Shown: positions 23,994 through 36,261 of the stretch, piece by piece
Layout: every line of letters begins with the position of its first letter
Position numbering within the stretch: the first letter of the stretch is position 1
Source of the DNA: Hysterangium stoloniferum
Lineage: Eukaryota > Basidiomycota > Agaricomycetes > Hysterangiales > Hysterangiaceae
Direction: 5' to 3'
DNA length: 64,000 nt
Assembly (NCBI GenBank): GCA_015178975.1
Contig: WHVD01000018.1
Span: 412,001 to 476,000, forward strand
The notes under the pieces: generated by a model
The model's database searches: none
The model's input: only the letters and a program-made list of their open reading frames with translations
Told to the model about the DNA's origin: nothing
Made by a program: the position numbers and the translations under genes

Positions 23994-25837
23994 TTGGGTT
24001 CTGAGAGGTGATACCGGTGAAGATAAGCAAACACAACGATTCGTCCTTTGTATACTCTGAATCAGACGGAAAAATTGTGCTTTTTCGTACTAATATAATC
24101 GCCTTGTCGGGTACGGCAATCCCTATCTGCGATAACTTCTGCAATTTAGCGGTACTACGCCATCGGATCTCCTTCAAGCACCGTCGTCGGATTGAGCATG
24201 ACATCACACGGTCGCAACAAAACACCGTCGGGCCTCAACATCAGTAAAATGGTATTTGATCCACACGGCTCCCGGAGGAGGTCACCCCGTTCTAGGAAGC
24301 TCTTGGACATTTGTGGGGCATGTCAGAATAGTGACAAGCGCTTAAGACCATTTCACTAATTTACTAATGAAGAAATCACCTTCGGTCGGTAGCGGAGCGC
24401 GAACAATGAGCGGGGTAAGCTCTGAAGTTTCGTTTACTTCCTTCTTGCATTCGACTTCGCGAAACTTTCGATCATCACTTTTAATTTTCCAGGAAGGCAC
24501 CGTACTACGAGATCATCCCACAATTTCTTCACCAAATTGTGTAGGCTTTCGTATGACACCCCCATGGTCGCACATTGGAATTTCTTGCTTTTCACATGTG
24601 CCCTTTTTGCACCATCATACATCTACTTCTCTCGTAGCGTTTCCAATTACTGCATTTACAGACTTATATGACACCTTGACTGTCGCCATACAATTGTTGT
24701 TTTCTGCTATTTTCACATCTTCCGCTCATCATCCTTCCGGCATGATTCCTGTCGAAAGGCAAGGATGTCTGAAGGCGAGGCATGCGGGGATGAGGAAATA
24801 ATAGATTCGTTTTTCAGAAGGGAGTCCGATAGAAAATCGAGGACGTAGAATATGAAGGCAGGGAAGGAATTGAGGAGGCATGAGGACAGTTTTGCAATTC
24901 AAAATGGTATTGAACTATTCAGTGGAGATGAGTTTTCTGTCGCAAAGGCACTCGTTTTATGTATTTTTTCTTTTAGATCTCACCAATAATACTCGATGAA
25001 TTACTTATTTGGAGCTATAGATTTTAACGGTCGAATTTTTTGTATGCAAGAATGCGGCGTGGATATCGCTGTTGCTTTGGAATGCAAATCTCAATCTTTG
25101 ATGAACCAATTTAGAATGTTGTGATAATCATCGGTACCAGGGCTAAGACGACTGGATGGGAGATGTGATATTAAAACGAAAGTTCGATGGCTCTCTTGCG
25201 GACCGCTCTCTGGCTTACTAATCTCATTGTTGGCGCACCACTACCAACACGTTCCGGCCATACCAACGAAAGCCTGAGCTGCCGGCCGCACCCGACATTC
25301 TGGCCAAAACAACAAACTCTTTGCGCCACCGCACCGGAACATCCGTCCCCATTGTAAGTCTGGCACCCCAAGCAAGCACGCCAAGTGGGGCTGAAACCAC
25401 TAGACTTGGATACTCTGTGCTTTATCGTCGCGGACGTCACATTCATTCCTAATGATGCTCTACACGAAGTCAAACAGAATTGTTAGTCATGCCTCGTTGA
25501 AAGCATGTACTGAGCCGAAGCCCCAAACTTCATATTTGAATGCCACGAGTCAACACGACAGGTCCAATGGAACGGGTTTGTATAGAGCCATCCAAGTTAT
25601 ATGATTTTGACCAAAGAAAGCGTGACGTTTTCCTTCCTGTGGCATTTTCGATGGCTGCATCTTATCACAAATTCCGGGGTAGGCAGGTAAAGTATCTGTA
25701 TGAGCTGCATGAGGGACAGTCAAGTTATCCCAGCAGGTTTTCTTCATTCAAACATCTTATGATTGGAACATATGATAGTACAAAAACAATAGCTCATAAC
25801 TCCTCATAGCAAACAACGAAGGAAGGAACTTCTAATA
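23994..25837. other. Intergenic stretch between terpene synthase and copy B
   Basis: I find no gene with a supported domain. A minus-strand stretch around 24360-24620 looks weakly coding in two frames (for example SELTPLIVRAPLPTEGD) but is broken by stops. It could be the relic of a gene upstream of the terpene synthase. The segment 25630-25750 repeats sequence at 19925-20045. Confidence 0.4.
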
Positions 25838-28800
25838 TCAAATACCTAATTGCTCGTTACTAGCGAAATGAGAACCTCCAGCACAACGATAACCTGAAGG
25901 TTGCTTGATCCATCTGAACCCAGCGGAACAAACACCCATTTCACGGAGTTTCGACTGAATGCGTGCCTCTTCCCTCCGCTGCCTTTCCAACTCAGCGATT
26001 TCCGCTTCCCTTTTGGCCTGCGCCAATCGTAAAGCATGCTCTCTGAGTCTTTCTTCCTCTCTTTGACGCATCAGTTCAGCCCTCTCGGCAAGGTCTTGGG
26101 CGGCGGCCAATTTTAACAGCCTTTCCGCCTGAGCCGTCTGAACCATCTTCATGTCCTTATCCAAGCCTTCTTTCTCATCTTGAATCTCGCGCAACTTGTT
26201 CTCTGCAGCAATATCGGCCTGCTCTTGTTGTTTTTTCGCGATCTGGAGTTGACGCCAGATCTCGTCGGAGACACCGGGATCACGACCATCATATGACGAA
26301 ACGGCAAGTTGAGCTTCTTCCTTTTTAGGAACTTCTGGAATTGCGGCAGGAGTGGTTGCCTTCGCGGTGGTAGTTACATTTGTCAAGATGGGAGGGCTCA
26401 ACGAGGGAAGCATCTGCGGGGGTTTATGTGTAACGTTCCTTAAAACCGGCATAGTCGACTCTCTCTCCACCATTTTTGCGCGCATTCTTTCCACGCACGT
26501 TATTGCCTCCTTCGGAGGGACGGCAAACACGCTCGATTTTACCGTCGATTGGTCAGGCGTACTGAACACAATTTCCGCCATCTCCTTCGATAGCGTCTCG
26601 ACATCCCTTGCATTGCCCCAAGACTTCAAAGAGGACATCTGGGTGACAAGTTCAAGAAGTCGCCTGTATTCAGGACAGGCGGAGTCATCCAAAGCTGCCA
26701 GTTGCATATCATGTTGCGCCAATTTGCGCTTCAATATTTCAAGGCATTCTACGGGGGTCATGTTCTTGAAGATAATTTCGGTCGGGAAGCGACTTGAAAG
26801 TCCAGGATTGACCCGTAGAAGATCATTCATTTCCTCATCGTATCCAGCAAGGATAACGATGAGCTTTCCCTTATATCGCTCTTGTGTTAAAATTCCAACC
26901 AGCTCGTCAATCGCCTCTTTAGCAAATTGGCCCTCAGACAATCGGTATGCTTCATCTATAAACAACACACGACCCAGGGCCTTTTCAAAGAGTTCTTGGG
27001 TCTTCGGCGCAGTTTGCCCCACAAACTGTCCAATAAGATCCGTGGCGGAGCACTCGATGACTTCGGTTGAGGACAGGAAACCCATATCATAATAGACCTG
27101 GCCCATCTTGCGTGCCGTAGTCGTCTTTCCCGTGCCTATAAATGAGAGTGAGCCACAATGTCTCTGATTACATCTAACTCTAACCTGGAGGGCCCTTGAA
27201 AATGAAGGTCGTCGGAACGGTTAGGCGGGGATCTCTGTTACGTTTCTTTAAATTTTCTGCCATAGTCTGCCAACCGGACAGCTTTTTTACAATATCTTCG
27301 CTTCCTACAACGTCAGAAAATAACTTGGCTAGATTCGCCCCAGCATTCTTTCCCCTATCGTACTTCGGGTCGAAATCGGTGGGTTCGAAAGGAGCATCCG
27401 GAGATCGCTGATGGACCGGTAATTTCCCTTGACGGTCTTGATAGCGCATTTTTGCCTCACTGAGCAGGTTTTCGACAGCTCCTATGTTCCCGAAGTTGGG
27501 GCGATTACGAGCTCGACTAAGGACCTCCAAGGCAACTTGTTTAGCATGATCGGTTGCCGTTAAATCCTGGTCCTTCAGCTTCAAATCGAGAGCCTGGGCT
27601 AGTTCAGAATCAGAGTAATCATCAAAGTGGAATGCATTGTCTATGGCAAATCTTCTAGAGAGTCCAGGATTGACGTTCTGTAGTGGAGTTGAGACGGAAA
27701 GCACTCAGTGATAAGTCTCATAATACTATAAATAAAAACGTACTTGAAACATTTCTTCAATCTGTTGCTTGTACCCTAAGAGTAGAACACATCGGTCTTC
27801 TCCCGGAACACTCTGGACCTCTGCGACAATGGTATCAATGACAGCTGTTTTATAGGAGTCTGCGCCCCCAGCTCCTCCAGCCTTCGAACCACCGTAAAGC
27901 ATATAAGCCTGTCTCTGGTGTTAAAAAAAACAAATACGAGGTGCATTTTGGCCTTACTCGCCTCGTCGATAACGAGAACCTTGCCCAAGGTCGTCGCCAG
28001 TATAGCCTTTGTCTGGCTTTCTGACTGGCCTAAGGCGTTCCCAATGAAGTCTGCGGGATTTTTGACGACAACTAATATATATCGTGTTAGGTATGCCATG
28101 ACTCCAGAGAACAGATTAAGAGTATTTACCTTCGCCGTTGCTGATGAGGCCGAGATCTGCTAAAATTTGTCCATAGAGCTTTGCAACCGTGGTTTTTCCC
28201 GTTCCAGGAGAACCCAGGAACACACGATTCAGACTCACAGCATTAGGTTTTTTCTCTAACAATTCTCGGTCATAATTGATCTGAGTCATGTTAAAGAAGC
28301 CTTTGACGGCTTGTTTAATAGAAGTTAGGCCGATCATTGTCTGCAGTTTCTTCCATGCTTTTGACTCCTGCATGACCTTGGAAGGGTTGGGACCAATGAG
28401 ATCCTCTTTAGCAAGAATGAAATCATCAGGCCGCCAACCTACAGCGCGCTCCTTAGTAATCCTATCCGCTTGTCTCTCTCGGATTTTGGCCAGTAAATTA
28501 GCCAAAGCACGAGCATTACCGAAGCCTGGTGAATCACGTCCTCGACCTAAACGGCGTACGGCTATCCTCCCGTAGAGACCTCTAATTCCACCCTCACCCT
28601 TCATTCTTCCATTCCATGCTTTGTGTATGGAGTTCTCAAGCAGGTCAAGTAATTCATCATCCTTATAGTCTTCAAATTGGAGACGGTAAGGGACCCTGCT
28701 CGGCAGCCCAGGATTGTGTTCGAAGAATTTTTCCATCTCTTTGTTATATCCGGCAAAGATAAAGACGATCTTTCCGACACGATTTTCCATCTCGGCCAAA

Positions 28801-31800
28801 AGAAAGTCAAGGACTTGACTACCTTGGAAATTGTGCTGGCCTGCTAGTTGGTAGGCTTCGTCGATGAACATCGTCCCGCCCCCCTCTTTCAAAATATCTT
28901 CAATTTGTTTTTTGGCACCGCCAACTCCTTCATGTGCTAATCGGGAACCCGTGGTTTCAACAAAAGTGTTTCCAGGGATAACCTGAATGGATGCCAGGAA
29001 TTTGCCATAATGTCTGGCAACGGTGGTTTTTCCTGAAATGAGGATATATGAATTTAGCTACGACACAACTCAATCCAAGCACAGGTGTCACACATACCTG
29101 TGCCAGGATTACCAAGCATAGAAACATTGAACCTCTCACTCGCGATATCGGATCCCTGGCGCATACTGACGGCTATCTTATCTTTAATCTTGAGTACCTG
29201 AGCTTTGACATTCTCCAGACCGGTCATCTCCATTATTTTGTCAATAGCGTCGTTGCTATCCCCTTCAACACGTTTACGACGTTCCCATTCGTCCCGTGTC
29301 GGCGAACGTAATGGGGATGATGATGGATTGGTCACAACCACTTGCACCTTCACTGGGGGTGTCGAAGGAACTGTATAATTGATATCTGCCCTTATCTCTG
29401 AGGGGCTCGGCTGGAAGGTTGATGGCGAAGTTGAGGGATAGCTCTCCTGATCAGTCGACTGAGGAGGCGATGTCATTGGATTGAGGCTAGGTAAGAAACC
29501 CAATTTACGTGGCTGAGAGACTATAGCACGGGCATCTTCAAGATCTTTTTCCTTTTGTAAAATCGCATTCTCCCTTTCCTCAGCAGTCCGAGCATCGCGC
29601 TGCTTCTCGGCCTCTTTGGCAATTTCCGCATTCAGCTCGGCAAGTTTCTCTGCATGCTTAAACTCATCCTGTTTTTTCCTTTCCGCGCGCCTGTTATCAT
29701 CATCACATTTGCGACATGCTGCAGGAGGACCTTTGCTGCACCGCCATCGTTGTTCGTGGCCATTGTTGGGACACTCGGTGTACATCAGCGCTTCGCACGC
29801 CATCTTCGAGTGATCTGATATTTGATGGCACTTAGAAGGGCATTTGTGAATTTTACAATTCAGCACCGCAGAGCTAAATGCGAATAAATAAAATAAAAAT
29901 CAATATTCAATGATTATTAAATGGCAAGAAAAGGATTACCAAGGCTCTAAGCACCCTCCATCAGGACATTCATTATCAAATTCCTTTGGTAACTTCAAAA
30001 GTGCAAGTCGCTGGGGATGCCGTTCACACCGGATAGGGAATCCATCATAAATGTGACCGTTATCCCTAAGTAGCTCGAATAATGGTTTCCAGACTTCGCC
30101 GCCTTTCTTAGATCGTATAAAAGTCTCCGAATTACCGATCATAATGAGTGCGTTACGTGCACGTGAAAGGAGCACCGTCAATCTCTCCCGAGAAGACATG
30201 AATCCAATGTCATAATTGGGGTTGCTTCGGGTCATCGAAATTAAGACAACGTCGCTCTCTTCTCCTTGATAGTTATCTATAAAATGGAAAAATACATAAA
30301 TGAAATGGGAAGAAGATGAGGGAAGAATCAAAGTGGAGTACCTATAGTCGAAAGTCTGATAGGTCTCTTAGATACGTCTGCTGCGGATGGTGTCAAAAGG
30401 CCAGCTTTCACAAGGTCATAAGAGTCCAAGTCGTTCAAAACTGGATCATTCTCCTTCTTCAACGTATCCCGTAACATCCGGAGCTGTCCAAGGTATGGCG
30501 TCAATACCACCATCTTATCAGTCCCATAACCTTGCTGAGCGAGATACCGAACCATCTTCAAGATCATGAGTGCCTCATGCCTGAATTAAGAGCAAGTATG
30601 AGTGGTGGACAGAATACCAACCCTTCGTGTTGTAAACTCACTCATTCTGTTTCGAAGACTTCGCCGCCAAGTCCCGTTTGTCCTCAATCTCCAAATCGTC
30701 ACCTTCTGGCACAGAATGGTTGATAAAAACAATATTATCTCTAACTCCCCGAATATCAGGGCGGTTCTGTGTAGCTGGCGCATCGATCAGGTCTTTATAT
30801 GTCAGTTCTCGGACAAGAGCAGATATCTCCGGACGCATGCGGTGTTGCATCAAGAGCTTCTCGTGGGGATATCCTTTGAGAACCAACCGCTCAAACAGAC
30901 TGCGGTTGAGATCGTATCCATCACCTTTCTCTACTGTGAGAAGATAATGATTAACCTTCGGACGAAGTTGTCTATCATAGGGGTCAGAATCCGAGGAAAT
31001 GAAATAAAATAAAACCTGAACTTACTGATGATCACCGATCAAAATAATTTGGTCTGTGTCCGGTCCAAGGGCAGTGAGAATATGAGACTCAAGTATTTCT
31101 CCTGCTTCCTCCACCAACAGCACATTGGTACGTGCCGCAGCAATGGCTTCTCGATACTTCGCCGCACCCGTCGTTGTACACCCAATAATGCGCTTCTCCC
31201 GCAAAAGCATGGTATCTTTCTCGCTATACAAACGTTCAATATCTTCCCGACAAGTATTATACTTCTCCAGGGTCACACGAAGCCGTTCGACAAGCTCCTT
31301 TATCATCTCCTCGCGCCATCTCATGAATTGGGCTTTGCGAGTGTCAACGTGCATATTCCAGATAGCTTGATTCTCTTTCTCGATATTCTCGAAGACACCG
31401 GCGCCCCGTCCCGAAGTCCACTGAGAGATCAGATAGTCAGGCGTGATGGCTCGTCCACCCCTTCCAGCAATCTGCATTCCGTCGGATGACTCAGGTACTA
31501 AAAACGCAGCGTAATACTCTGGGTGATCGAATTGCAAATGCTGCAAGACCATAGCTAGATTCTTGAGCGGATTAAACCGCTTATATTCACCAAATGTGTC
31601 CACCATACGGGATGCGAGACCATTAGACTCCATCTGGAGCATGTTGATCGACGTGAAGCTGAATTTCCCGATTTTTACATTTTTTGTTTGACGATGTAAG
31701 GCGAGGTGTTCAGTTCGCGTTGTCGACTTTCCCCCCAAGCGGACCATGCAGCTATCTGGGATGCCGATATCCATGAGGTCTTCGAGAAACTGGTCGAGGG

Positions 31801-33409
31801 CGTGGTTGGTGAAGCACACGACCAGGATCTTCTGAGTCGTGTATTTATGCAGAGCCTTAGCAAGAAGTGCGCCAATGAATGACTTGCCTGTACCTATGTT
31901 GAAATGAGTTAGTAAAGTTTTTTGAACACGAATGAACCAGATGGACACACCTGGTGGTCCTTGAATCAGGGAAACCTTCTGCGTTAGTCCCGTCAAAAAT
32001 GAGACAGCTTGCGCTTTGTCAAGTTTTATAGATTTTGAGGTGGACAAATAAACCTGGAGATCTTGAGAGGGATCTGATTTTAAAGCATGGATGAGTTTTA
32101 GCGGCGCAGACTCGGGTGGCCGTGTAGAGTTGCCCTCGGACCAAAATAACAACTCCTGCGAGAAGGGAATATCTTTCTTCTCTTGCAATGCCTTCAGGAT
32201 AGGCTCGTAAGCGAATACGGCTGTATCGATTGAAAGGAGACGGATTTGATTCGCGTCGTGGAGCCTTACGAGAGTTTTATCGATGACCCTTTTATCAGCA
32301 AACTGCAGGACAATTTTTGGGGGGATCTTTGACAATAGAGATTCGTCACGATGGATGGTGGGGAATGCGACGATATCGCCGTCGATGAGGAGGCAGGCCA
32401 TCGATTGATGCTTGAACAAGCTAGGTCGGTCTTTGAAGTGGGCCATCCGGTCCTTGGGCTTGATATAATTGAATGGGTCTTTAATGCACTCGAACGTGAT
32501 GGCCCAGTTGCATTTCCTGTTTTGCGGCGTCTCATAATAGATATCTCTGACCATAAGCCCGTCAATATTGAACCCCCGATGCTTCCCTTTCTTCTTCCCG
32601 AGCGCAATCTGCAGCTCATCCTTCATCTCGTGTATCATATCCTCCCTCAAGAGTCGAAACTGATTATCGAGATGGATAGAGATGCGGTTGTTCAAGGTCT
32701 CGGGGTCTTCCAACATACAACTTGGCCTTATGAAAGATTCCTCCTTCGAAACGAGTTCATCGGCAGTAGGAAGAATGCTTATATCGTGGAAGTCGACGAA
32801 ATCATTGTCGTGTCGCCCGCCGGGTCTCTGTACGGAAATATTGACAAACGCCCCTTGATCGAGCGTCGCGGCTACGTGCTTTATTTTATTCGCCACAGCT
32901 CGAATTTCGTGGGTGAGTGATGTGAGAAGAGGTTCTATGATGACAGGGTCACGGGCCATTGCCATGTAGATGCTCGCTCTATCACCAGAAAAAGAGATCA
33001 ACTGTAATAACAGCCACGCAAAACAAAACTGCGCATCCTGGCTTAGCTGGTTGCTTTTAAAGGTATTTATGAGCGCGGTCCAGAATATTGGCGGCTCTGT
33101 CATTGCAAGAAGAAGTGGCTGCAAGAATAAACCGCTTCCGATATTAGAAATATCAGGAGACGATATATACTTAATGAAGTCCGTCGCGGGTCCATTGAGG
33201 AACGTAGGGGTGAGGACAAACCAAAGAGACTTCTGGATGCTACTTATTCCCTTTTCGCTGGCTAGTATGCCATTGATGGTGGTTACGGGTTCTGGCGAGG
33301 CACAGACGGCCTCTATGAAGAGGGTATGATTTAATGGCGTGATGTCTTGTCCACCATGAATAATGGCTGAAAAATGTTTCCTGAGCTTTAGAGCTCTAAT
33401 GTCGTCCAT
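25838..33409 (-). CDS. Giant NFX1/ZNFX1-type RNA helicase fused to three CbxX/CfxQ AAA+ modules (copy B)
   Basis: This is the inverted paralogue of the gene at 11756-19625, with the same 11-exon structure: 33409-31951, 31893-31026, 30971-30642, 30580-30342, 30276-29940, 29873-29098, 29032-28130, 28071-27962, 27908-27744, 27677-27185, 27135-25838. These join into 2,325 aa without a stop. Exons 2-5 and 7-10 match copy A in length exactly. Helicase motifs (GPPGTGKS, VEEAGE, GDHQQLRP, STIDNYQGEESD), the NF-X1 finger, three Walker A/B pairs and the C-terminal GFRWIKQPSGYRC are all intact. Exon 6 is 225 bp shorter because the proline-rich repeat is not expanded, and the coiled-coil part is also shorter. 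Intron 1 is a multiple of three with no stop, so its retention would keep the frame. The 5' half is much more diverged from copy A than the AAA2 region. Confidence 0.93.
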
Positions 33410-34320
33410 GTCGTGGATTCAGATGAGAGTAACTGTTTGACGAGGGTAGGTGGAGTTATAGGGGTGCAGCCAAACACGCGGCTTCTCACAAAGGTGCCAT
33501 CGTTACTTCTGGCAGTTTCTGAGGCTAGAGCATCGAAGCTGTGACGTTATTATCGCAATGTTATGTCAGGTAAGGTCAATTTAGGCACGTAATGAATATC
33601 TACCAAGTTCATTTACTATAATAAGATTCAGCTGTATCTATGGTGTTTTGAATAGTTGTTCTACCCTGTAGTTAGCCCTGTCCCTTTCCATCGGTCCGTT
33701 TCAGAGGGGGACAATATTTTATTTTTTGATAAAGAAGGGAGTAGGATGATTCACCATGATGCATTGATAGAACAAAGAAGGGCGCTTGTGGTCAGTGACC
33801 AGTGCCAAACACCGCCCGCCATCCCGAAACGGAGGTCACCGTTGGAGTCATCATATTCGAGTCGCCTCATGTTTTCAACCAACCTCACATGAACTGCGAT
33901 TAAATCACCAGACATTGTGAATAGTACTGTTATTGCGACGTCCACAATCGATGTCCCAAAGAAGAGACTGTTTTTCTTAAGTCCAGAATTCAACTGATAA
34001 TATATCACCGCATACGTTCCGCGGTGTAGAAGTACGTATCGCTGTGCATCGTTCTAACCACAACCACAAATAATTCCTACAAGTATCTAAAAACGAAACT
34101 ACTAGCTGGCTCATAATTGTAATTGCTATTTTTGTGCTTGCTGGATAGATCTCGGTCGTATCAGATCAGAGTATGTTTGTTCTCAGGCTGGCCATGTCCA
34201 TTCCTCTTGCTCTCATATCACTCACTACATTTACGGTAGTACATTTTCGTTATTGATACAAATGGAGATTACTTTGTGTCGACGCTTCAAACGTCTGCAC
34301 GCAGCTTCGTACGCACATTT
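33410..34320. other. Intergenic, upstream of copy B
   Basis: No gene, clear promoter motif or repeat supported. Confidence 0.4.
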
Positions 34321-34831
34321 TTACTTACGGCCTGCCCTCCCTTCATCCGACGGATTGCCACTACCATCAGTAGCCTTTCCCAACCCACCATCTCTATTTA
34401 AATTCCCATACCTCGGCCTCGTCTTTTCATCTTCCACCGGTTCATCATACGGTCTCTTCGGATCCCTGGTCGCATATGGACCTGCATCCAAGTCATCTTT
34501 AGACAGATGATGAGATCAGAACTATGCGTTCGCAATCGGACATACCTGTCGGCGGCTCGAATGGGCGTTGAGTTTTGTACTCGCCATCTACGACGTATGT
34601 CTTTGATGACAACGGATCTGCGAGACCCCCTTCCTTATGGTATGTGTCAGGAGTGTGGGGTGTTTTATTCGGAGAAGGGTTTGATGATGATGACGATGAT
34701 GCGTAGTAGCCTCGATAGTGACTCTGACGTCTACTCTTGCGAGTCCTTTCGTTTTGAAGCAAAGAGACTACATTGGAAGCGAGGGGGAATGGGCGAGAAG
34801 GGTGTGGAAATCGTGGGAGAAGGCATTTCAT
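34321..34831 (-). CDS. Uncharacterised 153-aa protein, two exons
   Basis: Exons 34831-34546 and 34496-34321 join across a 49-nt GT-AG intron to a 153-aa frame. The N-terminus is basic, with hydrophobic and Arg/Ser-rich character up to about residue 45 (MKCLLPRFPHPSRPFPLAS), which suggests a mitochondrial presequence. Then comes a serine tract (SSSSSS) and a strongly polar, Asp/Pro/Gly-rich tail (DDLDAGPYATRDPKRPYDEP) without a recognisable domain. I do not recognise the family. The exact frame across the intron and the low-complexity charged tail, typical of small fungal mitochondrial proteins, support a real gene, but the function is unknown. Confidence 0.6.
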
Positions 34832-35764
34832 AGTGAAGATCAGCAGTGGTGATCAAGTTGGCTGTTGTTTTAGGGAAGTCACACCCGCGTTAAGTACCTC
34901 CTGATGACGTCACCAGTTAGGCCCAACCAGCCCGCCACCCTGACCTTCTTTACGGAAATAAATTTGGCAAGTTGTTGTTGAAGGGATTGATTTTGGTAAA
35001 ATATTCATGCAGATTACAAGTGGCATGCATAGGGAGGCGGTAACAGTGATATTTCATTCTGAGAACCTAAAGTTGGTAAATCATGAACTTGATATATATT
35101 ATTAGATGATTGTAGATCATCCACCCTTAATTTCCCCTATGTTGACTATAGTTATTGTGCGAGCTTATCAACCCTTGTCTATAACAACCTGATGGTGGAG
35201 TTAATCGTGTCACCTGCAAGGCAGAGGGAAAAAGGATTAAGTCAGGAATTAAACCGCCATCGAAAACACCGTGAAAGAATATATATATCCATTTTCAACA
35301 ATTAGAACTTAGTCCTATTTAAGATAATACTTTCGTGCATGCAAAACTTCGTGGAAACTTTAAATACTACTTTGAGGAAGATATTCTTGGTACTACAACT
35401 TTCCGGGTTCGTGGTGTCGGCCAAATAACCTCTTTCGATGCGCACAAGAGTATGAAAGGAGTCAGCTATTTCATTCAGGAGGTTCGATCGAACTATCGAG
35501 TCTATTGGTATAGAACAACTGCTCGTAAGACTCCAGAAACGATCTCAGGCTGCCTTACGTTACATTGCATGGGAATGGTGTCGGTGACGCTCAAATGGCA
35601 CCTATGTCTCACAAACACTGGTGACCATACGGCATAATGTTTCACCGTGACGGTCCAAGTTCTGAATCAGATTCAAACCATACACAATGTTTACATTCTT
35701 CACACGCAATGTCTACATTCAACATCATACGTCCCAACATCATACGCAATACCTACGCTCAATT
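34832..35764. other. Intergenic region between divergently oriented 153-aa and Hsp20-like genes
   Basis: No supported gene. A plus-strand frame at 35335-35637 (100 codons) shows no domain. Short A/C-rich repeats (ACATCATACG) lie at 35728-35755, just before the Hsp20-like gene. Confidence 0.4.
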
Positions 35765-35774
35765 TATATATAAA
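35765..35774 (+). promoter_or_regulatory. TATA box of the Hsp20-like gene
   Basis: TATATATAAA lies 38 nt before the ATG at 35812, a usual spacing for a compact fungal promoter. I did not find a convincing canonical heat-shock element array. Confidence 0.45.
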
Positions 35775-35811
35775 GCTGCATCGCCTGCATTCAACCGTAT
35801 TTCATATCTTA

Positions 35812-36261
35812 ATGTCGTATAAATTTCCAACCCTTTTCGTCGAACCCGTCGCGCATCCCCTTGCAAGAGACGAGCTTCCCGTTCTTCAGTGAGTGTTTCA
35901 GAGTATTAACTCATCACAAATACGTAAAGTCATAATCTTCTTAGGACTACAATCACCCAACCAGACGATCTTAATCGCATCGAAGCCACGTTTGCCTATC
36001 CCGGTCTGTGGCGTGCAGATATGTCATTGGACGGAGATCATGACCTTCTCGTTGTTTCTGGATACGGTGACGATCCGCTTAGGGAAGCGGTAGGGACCGC
36101 TGATAGGGACGTGGCGTTTACAACTAGTGTGCCTGTGTTTAGTGATACTAACGTGCGTTATGGCTTTTTATTGCCTTGATTTTACTCGATCTGATAATAT
36201 ATGGTAGCCCGAAGATGTCGACGCTAGACTTGATTATGGTGTTTTAACAATCAGTATTTGA
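35812..36261 (+). CDS. Small heat-shock protein-like (alpha-crystallin/Hsp20 domain), 112 aa
   Basis: Three exons (35812-35888, 35945-36152, 36208-36261) with 55-56 nt introns give 112 aa. The core resembles an alpha-crystallin domain: an acidic and hydrophobic strand (AYPGLWRADMSLDGDHDLLV), an SGYGDD turn, a variable loop, and the typical closing motif DARLDYGVLTISI, which corresponds to the A-x-x-x-n-G-v-L-t-i-x-i consensus of Hsp20 proteins. These proteins hold unfolding clients in oligomers. It lacks the C-terminal I-x-I extension and is short for the family, so it may be a lone-domain form. The identification rests on the closing motif and strand pattern. Confidence 0.6.

Noticed and set aside
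24360-24800. Possible gene upstream of the terpene synthase
   Set aside because: Coding-like pieces fall in different frames with stops and no consistent splice sites.
26352-27092. 246-codon plus-strand frame, and a similar minus-strand frame at 18314-18847
   Set aside because: Antisense shadows of the third AAA+ module in copies B and A. They match each other only because the genes match.
35335-35637. 100-codon plus-strand frame
   Set aside because: No domain, no splice pattern and no codon signal distinct from the surroundings.
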